Of a stretch of 64,000 bases of DNA, positions 58,101 through 64,000 are shown piece by piece. The notes beneath the pieces were generated by a model. It did no database searches, was not told where the DNA came from, and saw only the letters and a program-made list of their open reading frames with translations. This DNA comes from Hydractinia symbiolongicarpus (taxonomy: Eukaryota; Cnidaria; Hydrozoa; Anthoathecata; Hydractiniidae): NCBI RefSeq assembly GCF_029227915.1, contig NC_079882.1:25177001-25241000 (forward strand). The letters run 5' to 3'. Every line of letters starts with the position of its first letter. Positions within the stretch are counted from its first letter, which is position 1. The translations under genes and the position numbers were made by a program.

Positions 58101-59876
58101 TAATAATTGTTATCCCATTACTAGACATAATATTCACCGATCACAAAGTAACACCAATAAAGAGATATGTTTCATAGTTCTACAGAAACATGAACTTGGA
58201 AGTTGTTAAGGAGTGAGAGGCGATAGAAGATGAAAAAAACATAAACAATAATAATGGTTAGCATTTAAAATCATTGCTTGCTTCATTAGTTAGAAAAAAG
58301 ACTCAAATCTTTTTTCTTTAATCCAAAGTTGAAAAAGGTTAAATACACTAAAGCATGTTTGCTTGGGCACAGCAAAAATTCTTAAATGTGTGGCTACTTG
58401 CTTGTTAAATTTGTTAACTTTCCTAAGTTTTTCCTGCTAGATAGAGACATTCAACATAATTATGAACCAATTAGAATAGTGAGTTGAGAGGTGCAATCAA
58501 ACTTCTTCATGATGGACACTGTAGTCATGCAATAATACAAACATCACCTTGACATCAAGAACATAGTTATACGGCATAAAAATCAAATCCGCTTCTTTTC
58601 GCATCTCTCTTGCCATATAATATGGACAGAATCTAAAATAGATCTGAATATTAGAACTTCTATTGGTGGTTACAAGAAGTATTATTTGCATCTCAGCCTT
58701 ACTTTTTTTCAGTGCCAGCAGCAACAAGATCTTCAATGTCAAGTACTCCAGTTGGAACAGAGGCTTTGCTAGCTATATAGGACAGTTACGTTAAAAATAC
58801 AAACAATATTTACTGAGAAGAAATATATATAAAAAAATTACCCTCTAAATTATTGTGATAAAAACATTGCTTTCCTGCAACTTTAATACGACACATATGA
58901 ACCTAAAATAATATTAAAAAGATCACTTATTGATGGTCAGGATTTATAAAGTAAATTTATAAAAGCGAAGATTATTTTGACCACACCTTTCCGTTATTAG
59001 TCTCTTCTTTCATGACTTCTGAATTAATGCACATTTGTTCACGAGAACCCAAAACACATATTTTTGGGCTGCAAATAGAAATAAAAATTCAAAGCAGATA
59101 ATAAGTCTAAAAAAGGCTATTGCGAAACTTTGTAAAATACAGTATCAAAGACAAACTATCGATAACCCTGTGGAAAACCCACAGTAATTAACTTGTCGCT
59201 TCTTGAAGCTACCATCTTTGATTCACACAGATAGTGAGCATTATAAATATAGATAAAATAGAATCAATGTTGAAATTTTCTTTTATCATACCTATAGCGT
59301 GTATTTTTTAATTCATTCACAGCTTGTGAGAGTTGTGAATGGGTCCGTGATGCATATATAATCTGTGGTGCTTCAACAAATCCTAAAAACACAGCACAGA
59401 TAACAACCGATTTCAAGTAGAATCTAGCAGAGTTATTACAGATGTGAAGAATGTGTTTATAACCTCTTTCCCATGAGCCACCAGGGTTTAAACTACCAGA
59501 AACGCTATTTAATGCATCACCAAGTTGCTCAGAAAAATCAGTGTTTTGTTTTTGACCATAACGTTCATACTGTAATCTTGCAGCATATGTCTCACGCCAA
59601 GCTAAAGTTGCACATAAAAGACAAAGTGTTTTTCCGGTGCCAGTCGGGGATTCGAGTACGCCATGTATACCCTAATGATAACAACTACATTGTGTTTTTA
59701 AAACTGGATTAAACAAATGGTACAAAAAATTTCAGAAATAAAATAAACTTTCAGAAACAAAAAAAGCTACATACTTTCTGTAAGCATGTGATAACTTTTT
59801 CCATATACCTCATTTGACATTCATATGGTTCGAATGGAAAATCAACATCAATACCACACACATCTACATGAACCAT
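49178..59876 (-). CDS. RTEL1: Regulator of telomere elongation helicase 1 (RTEL1), 28 exons, 1039 residues
   Basis: Exons: 59876-59775, 59671-59464, 59382-59292, 59068-58987, 58902-58842, 58772-58703, 58632-58548, 57862-57797, 57716-57587, 57506-57462, 57391-57316, 56752-56652, 56523-56465, 56064-55993, 55913-55829, 55688-55553, 55426-55186, 53217-53062, 52966-52880, 52193-52033, 51924-51801, 51732-51322, 51219-51181, 51018-50953, 50815-50734, 50162-50094, 49859-49762, 49294-49178. The 3120 nt are in frame. It is an XPD-family Fe-S 5'-3' helicase: [10 protein letters not shown], Walker A SPTGTGKT (42-49), [11 protein letters not shown], Fe-S cysteines between VLGSREQMC and KFCPYY, DEAH (250-253), [34 protein letters not shown] and [11 protein letters not shown] harmonin-N-like domain (about 897-968) and a C-terminal RING ([22 protein letters not shown]) follow. 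Human RTEL1 has two harmonin-like domains; one is visible here. It dismantles D-loops, T-loops and G4 DNA in the nucleus. Confidence 0.94.
51588..51615 (-). repeat. Coding polyasparagine microsatellite in RTEL1
   Basis: A GTT run on the plus strand gives nine consecutive Asn codons on the minus strand, inside the low-complexity linker exon between the helicase and the harmonin-like domain. Its length is likely to vary between alleles. Confidence 0.9.
53721..53727 (+). promoter_or_regulatory. TATA box of the nested 7TM gene
   Basis: TATATAA lies 88 bases upstream of the ATG at 53815, leaving about 55-60 bases of 5' leader if transcription starts 30 bases downstream. Confidence 0.55.
53815..54828 (+). 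CDS. Intronless seven-transmembrane receptor-like protein nested in an RTEL1 intron
   Basis: This is one exon of 337 residues, opposite in strand to RTEL1, between its exons at 55426-55186 and 53217-53062. Seven hydrophobic segments fall near 17-41, 56-78, 91-113, 137-158, 165-188, 216-238 and 246-272, with an extracellular-type N-terminus (sequons at N3 and N80) and a Ser/Thr-rich cytoplasmic tail with PVPPPP. TYVRYQR after segment 3 sits where rhodopsin-class receptors have DRY. The NPxxY motif of segment 7 is not evident, so this would be a divergent rhodopsin-class member or another 7TM family. The ligand is unknown. Base composition is less AT-rich than the intron around it, which supports real coding. 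Two in-frame ATGs start the frame; the first is used here. Confidence 0.82.
   Translation: MMNCTLIPILEGKTTYFIIQTCVLVLFLLFIIFMNLMTLVGTATCDIECQIRRVFMSSYIGNILGGISLLGNDIVAWKMNISSLTCMDGFDRYILLYLGVSANMIVLVMNTYVRYQRLKIMRVNSQRGFPSHKQILLQYTIPAWLGAIGISIAAFFVQKYYGYSRFLICVAISVIPLTGSIICNILLTRYLGLAQKMTENAQRSASEKGFNKAQFLVKATVTAHAIYLIIGIIVTVIDNLYKDDQYVHIITIWILRLIFTTMFTIESEVFLYKTPHVIRRLMPWNRTKKVDPSCKRPVPPPPTNATTVRDSVRDRDSVLSSMTTSTYSLSNIQKFEV
56392..56477 (-). repeat. 32-bp tandem repeat spanning an RTEL1 exon end, triplicating the splice donor
   Basis: Two full 32-base units (56392-56423, 56424-56455) and a 22-base third (56456-56477) are identical over their shared length. Each contains the minus-strand exon end and donor CTCAAA|GTATGT. 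The donor at 56464 is the in-frame one; copies lie 32 and 64 bases downstream. Confidence 0.95.
56574..56640. repeat. Imperfect tetranucleotide repeat (GACG/GAAC/GACA)
   Basis: Units such as GAAC, GACA and GACG repeat, with a purer GACG block near 56588-56608 and AAAGACAA units after it. It lies in an RTEL1 intron just beyond an exon donor. Confidence 0.8.
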
Positions 59877-61162
59877 TGTATTTTTAACTATGATCCATTT
59901 CAAGAAAAAAAAATTAGCACACAAGTTTGAACTCATCACCTTAAAACAGTTTATTGAACTAAAATTTGACCAATTTTTTTTTAAAAAAAAGAAAAACAGA
60001 TCTGAAAAAATAATGATAATTCTTACAATATATATATAAGTTAGTATGATTAACACAACCTATGTTAAAATGGCCATTGAAGTGGAACTAAAGATATTTA
60101 GGGGTTGTAGCAATAGATCTGGTAACTAACTGTTCCAATAAAACTTTCACAAAAACAAATGGCACAAATTTACAAAAAAAATGAAATCTGTGGAAATTTA
60201 GTACACCATTGGAATTAAATTCTTACACAATTTCTAATTTTTTTTGGTTCATTCAGTAGTAAAATTTAAAAAACAGAATTTGTTTTTCTGGCATTTTCAT
60301 CTGTGAAAATAAACTTCACAACATAACTCTTTTTTGATGATTATACATTCAGTCATTTTATTAAAAGGGTATTGATCAACTATAAGGGGTTTTAGGTGTG
60401 TCCACTGATAAATGTAGACCTTAAAAAGCAACGTTAATTGAAAAAGACGTTCAAAAGGAATGGTGTTTAAAAGAAAGACTGAGGATGAAATTTTGGAATA
60501 TATAGAAACACCACTTTTTTTAAAAAATTTATTAAAGCCTGAAGAAAGATGTACATATTTGGGTGTGTTTGCTTCGTTGAGTTGGTTATGTTATAAAATG
60601 TAATGTATAAATACATTGCTTGATAATTTGCAAATTAGGTTTGCTAACTTTATATTATTGATACAATTCCTCTTTCTATTTCCTTTTGTACAATGTTACT
60701 TCCAATCCAACACATACTGCTTTTAATAAATGGTAAAATACAATGTTAAAAATATGTTGCATCACAGAGAAAAAAAGAAAGGTCATCATTTACTATATGA
60801 TTTACACTGGGGGGATATCTTTTCCACTTTTGATTGTAACCCGGCTCTGAGAATACAAAAGTTTTACAAGTGCTCAACTTATAATATTAATTAATGTTTA
60901 CGGTGGCTCATATCTGCCATTTTTCATAGCAGTTGACTTAGAATTTTAGTGTGCACTAAAAACTAGTAACTTCATTAGTGCACACTAGAAAAAAGTACTA
61001 GTGCGCAGTAGATAATAACCTATTGCACACTAGCAAACGACTTTGGTGCGCCCAAGCAAACATGATAGTGCGCACTAAGATTATTAACCCTTTTAAATAT
61101 TTAAAAATAGATTTTTTAAAAAAAACAAAAAAGCCTATGGTTCATATCGCTATTTTTCGTAA
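59877..61162. other. Spacer between RTEL1 start and TAMM41 3' end
   Basis: No gene is recognised. The 59877-60060 part should hold the RTEL1 leader or promoter; a strongly T-rich plus-strand run is present. The segment next to TAMM41 carries the palindromic 12-mer cluster at 60945-61080. Confidence 0.5.
60945..61080. repeat. Cluster of near-palindromic TAGTGCGCACTA motifs
   Basis: Six variants lie within 136 bases: TAGTGTGCACTA (60947), TAGTGCACACTA (60976), TAGTGCGCAGTA (60999), a degenerate TATTGCACACTAG (61021), TTGGTGCGCCC (61043) and TAGTGCGCACTA (61066, perfect palindrome). They end about 85 bases downstream of the TAMM41 stop, in transcript sense. Confidence 0.8.
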
Positions 61163-62155
61163 TCACTTCACTAAACCTCTAATCATTTTAACAAGTTTTG
61201 CACCACTGTATGCAATGGTTTTATTAAAACCCGCTGTAAACACTCCCTTTGCACTTTGACTTATGCTAGATCTCTTGACAATTTTGTTAATTCCTTTAAA
61301 TACAACTGTTTTACATTTTACATGATTACGTGCAACATCTTCAATAACAGCATTCATATCCCTATTAGAAGAAATGCGTCTATCATTAAAAGATAGCTTT
61401 AAAAGATTCGCTGGTAATCCTTTCAAGTACTTCACTAGAACACTGTAACTTTTGTCTTGTTCAAACATCTTCTCACGCTGAAAAATATGCTGATTTCGTT
61501 CTAAGATATCCTTGTACAGATGTTGGAATCTTGTTATGTTGGGCTTTACAATGTTGATTACCTTATTTTTATCTTCCCCAACTATCATTCGAAAGTCTCC
61601 AGTATACGACAGACCAGCAATGGTCACAAAAAGTTCTTCTTCTGTAAATTGCTCTGGTAAGATCAGCAAACTTGTTTCGAAAGCAGCATTTAAATTAGAT
61701 TCAATAGCGTTGTAGATAGTTGGATTGTCAAGACCTTTCAATGTTACAACTGGCTTATGCAACCTGCCACTAATGTACAATGTTTCCCATTTTAACAAAT
61801 CATCTACAAAGTCTCTCTGCTCAATGACGCCATATTTGATTAACCTCCCATTGAAATCTATTCTAGTATTAAAGTATACTGATGCACCAAAGTCTGTTTG
61901 AATATTTGATATGGTATGTGGTGAGAAATATTTGAAAAAGGAATAGTGATGTGGATGTCTGCGTAAGTTTTGTTGATGCCATGTAAACGAATCATTGACA
62001 ACAAATATAAAGTCAATCATATTATCCTTTATAGATTTATGTCCACTTTGCTTAAAGACACCAGAACCATATGCACATGCATATCGAATACCTGGCGAAA
62101 AAGATGCAATGATTTCTTTTAAATAAGTTCTTGTGTCAGTATCAATTTCATCCAT
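61163..62155 (-). CDS. TAMM41: Mitochondrial CDP-diacylglycerol synthase TAMM41 (Tam41), single exon, 330 residues
   Basis: A complete open frame, close in length to animal Tam41 (about 335 residues). The nucleotidyltransferase signature YACAYGSGVFKQ (YGSG at 29-32) is followed by NMIDFIF, then NGRLIKYGVIE, LYISGRLHKPV, AGLSYTGDFRMIVGEDKNK and, near the C-terminus, SSISQSAKGVFTAG. All are family blocks in the usual order. The enzyme makes CDP-diacylglycerol from phosphatidic acid on the matrix side of the inner mitochondrial membrane for cardiolipin synthesis. Unlike its intron-rich neighbours it has no introns. A possible acceptor (AATAG) lies about 19 bases before the ATG, so the leader may be spliced. 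Confidence 0.95.
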   Translation of the reverse strand: MDEIDTDTRTYLKEIIASFSPGIRYACAYGSGVFKQSGHKSIKDNMIDFIFVVNDSFTWHQQNLRRHPHHYSFFKYFSPHTISNIQTDFGASVYFNTRIDFNGRLIKYGVIEQRDFVDDLLKWETLYISGRLHKPVVTLKGLDNPTIYNAIESNLNAAFETSLLILPEQFTEEELFVTIAGLSYTGDFRMIVGEDKNKVINIVKPNITRFQHLYKDILERNQHIFQREKMFEQDKSYSVLVKYLKGLPANLLKLSFNDRRISSNRDMNAVIEDVARNHVKCKTVVFKGINKIVKRSSISQSAKGVFTAGFNKTIAYSGAKLVKMIRGLVK

Positions 62156-63081
62156 TTTGTTGTATTAGTTTAGTTCTATTAATAAAGCAGTTTTAAAATA
62201 CTTTTCTTACTGTTTATCCTTTATGTATGACCTAACAGTATGACAGATGATGACACAAATGGCACAACAGAATAAATAAAAAATAACAACACAAGGGTTA
62301 AAGGCAACTTTTTTAGGCAATGCATGCTTTTTACAAGAATATCAAATTTCCAAGATAGGCTGGGATATGTTTATGACAAAATGCAAAAAGTCTACGTACT
62401 TGATATGCTTGTCAAATATTTATACGCTTCGTCATAGATGAGATATTTGTTACTTTATGCAATTGAATGACGTTATGATCTTTTGAATTTAAAAGTTTGT
62501 TCAAATTGATTTTCTATTGTCCACTATGCGATGCATAGATTGCATCCCTTTTTGATAAAAATTTGAAACACTTCTAGAGTCATGCTCAATAATATGCCTA
62601 TTTTTTTGCTTGCATACCTTTTACCTACTTAAAAAATATGAAGTATATAACAAATTTATGTTAATTAATAATTGCCTAAAAATGTTAACTTTGGTTAGCA
62701 GTCTTGCTAACTGACAATTTTTTTTTTGTTACTGAATTTTGTATGTAAGTGGCAAAAAAAAGTTGTGTTATACCTATTTTGTGTTGTCATTTTTAGCAAC
62801 AAATCTAACACAGCACTTATGCATACAGCCAACAAAACACAGAAATGTGGCTAAATGTGTATGTTGATTGCAATAAAATTGAACTTGCTATTATAGACAG
62901 CAAAATAATTGTCTTGTGTCCTATAGTATCCTAGTAGCTTCAAAAATAAAGGAAACCAATCAAAAAAGAGAATTGGTGTTAAAATAAATACATATACATT
63001 TAAGTATATTTAAAATAGTAATGACAACATTATAATTTAAAGAAGTTACTTTTCCATTTAATAAATACTTCTGTTCAGAAG
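62156..63081. other. Spacer between TAMM41 start and PITHD1 3' end
   Basis: The TAMM41 promoter and leader and the PITHD1 3' UTR should fall here; no other gene is visible. Both genes point left, so this is a head-to-tail arrangement of about 0.9 kb. Confidence 0.6.
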
Positions 63082-63475
63082 TTACTGGACTGAATGTGAA
63101 GTTGGATTAAATTCTTTTACAGTGTGATCTGCAGGATTGGGTTTTGCTTCATATGTACATATGGTTACACCGTGTTTATGTGCCTGCATAAAATCCCCTT
63201 TTAAACCAATATAATAAACTTTCGTTGTTTCTTCACCAAAATTACTGGGAAAATGAATGCTTAGCGTTTCTGTGTTTGAAAACCTGGCAATTTTTGGTAA
63301 ATATTCTAATGTTCCAGCGTGATCAGGTTGCAAATCAAACTCCTGGTCTGCTTTACATGAAGCATCATCAAATGTCATGTGGGGTCTATTTTTAAACAAT
63401 CTCATTTTAGAAGGATGAAAGTTTTCTTCACCCCCGATCACAATGATACCCTTCAGTTTCACGCTTCCCGTAAAA
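63082..63475 (-). CDS. PITHD1: PITH domain-containing protein 1 (PITHD1), last coding exon, 5' part beyond the right edge or not found
   Basis: The exon starts after a TTTTAG acceptor (63476/63477) with FTGSVKLKGIIVIGG and ends at a stop at 63084-63082, about 130 residues. It follows the PITH domain: HPSKMRLFKNRPHMTFDD, LEYLPKIARFSN, LSIHFPSNFG, TTKVYYIGLKGDF and a tail with ANPADHTV-like KPNPADHTVKEF. The N-terminal half of the PITH domain was not found between 63476 and 64000. PITHD1 is a conserved small protein related to the proteasome-binding PITH domain of TXNL1; its precise role is not settled. Confidence 0.9.
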
Positions 63476-64000
63476 CTAAAATACAAAATCTTAAAATGTG
63501 ACATTAATTCTTGACCAGATACTTTTATCTGTTTTTAAAGGGCTTAAAGGTACTATCCAGTAAAAATATAATAATAAAAAAGTAGCCTGAACTGAATTGC
63601 ACTTTTCTTTTTTTTGCGAAAATATAAGGGTTTATATTTCTAAAGTTTTACAACTCGAATAACATTTCCTTTATGTTCACAAATTTTTCATATAGCACGT
63701 TGTTGAAAGCAAATTTATACCGAAGCCATTCTACATGAAAGGGAGGCTAAAATAATATTTTTGTTATGACGTAAGCATTGGGTTCTTGGCGAATCAAAAC
63801 ATTGTAAATGGAAAATGATTGTTTTACTCTGAACAATATTACCAGATTAAATTTAATTTTTTTTTTTAATATTTTACCCCTTTTTAAAAAAAATGTAGCA
63901 ATTTATGAATATTTAATTTCAAAGCATGCAACTCACTTCCAGAGACTTTATGTCCCTGTCCACACAAACAGAATGTCTGTCTCTACACAAATTAAAGTAG
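63476..64000 (-). other. PITHD1 intron and flank
   Basis: AT-rich and mostly non-coding. An open stretch ending in a GTGAGT donor near 63940-64000 (minus) could be an upstream exon of PITHD1, but its translation does not match the expected part of the PITH domain, so I do not call it. Confidence 0.4.

Noticed and set aside
49178-59876. DDX11 or FANCJ as the identity of the helicase gene
   Set aside because: The harmonin-like domain, C-terminal RING and [21 protein letters not shown] blocks fit RTEL1 specifically.
63940-64000. Possible upstream PITHD1 exon with GTGAGT donor
   Set aside because: Translation does not resemble the N-terminal half of the PITH domain and the exon is cut by the window edge.

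Overview
This is a eukaryotic, AT-rich, intron-dense stretch, best read as cnidarian and possibly hydrozoan. The lineage call is an inference. It rests on animal-only gene families with short GT..AG introns, a short-collagen protein beside cysteine-rich fibrinogen-like modules of cnidarian style, an intronless 7TM gene, and splice acceptors a few bases upstream of several start codons, as expected where spliced-leader trans-splicing is used. No rRNA, tRNA or CRISPR feature is visible. I rebuilt gene models by hand from exon reading frames and GT/AG sites; in every complete model the exon phases close and the total is a multiple of three.

Layout, left to right. 1-3.2 kb: N-terminal part of INCENP (minus), running off the left edge. 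3.2-13.3 kb: a gene-poor, repeat-bearing region with one small predicted secreted six-cysteine protein at 7123 (plus). 13.3-19.0 kb: a complete 16-exon class III GLUT (SLC2A12-like, minus). 19.8-26.2 kb: BSDC1 (11 exons, minus), head to head with eIF3 subunit e (EIF3E, 10 exons, plus, 26.5-32.9 kb) across a 226-bp shared promoter. 33.4-43.5 kb: two tandem GALNT7-like glycosyltransferase genes (plus, 6 exons each). 44.1-48.2 kb (minus): a short-collagen gene followed by fibrinogen-like exons with two alternative terminal exons. 49.2-59.9 kb: a complete 28-exon RTEL1 helicase gene (minus), carrying an intronless 7TM receptor gene (plus) inside an intron. 61.2-62.2 kb: single-exon TAMM41 (minus). 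63.1-63.5 kb: the last exon of PITHD1 (minus), with its 5' part off the right edge.

Most genes are unrelated housekeeping functions: mitosis, sugar transport, translation initiation, genome stability and cardiolipin synthesis. They do not form one pathway. The unusual material is accessory. The main items are the collagen/fibrinogen-like locus with interchangeable phase-0 ends, the GALNT7 pair whose exons 2-3 are nearly identical while introns and lectin domains have diverged, a peptide with mirror-symmetric cysteine spacing, a triplicated splice donor in RTEL1, a cluster of palindromic 12-mers beside TAMM41, and several compact hairpins and MITEs in introns.
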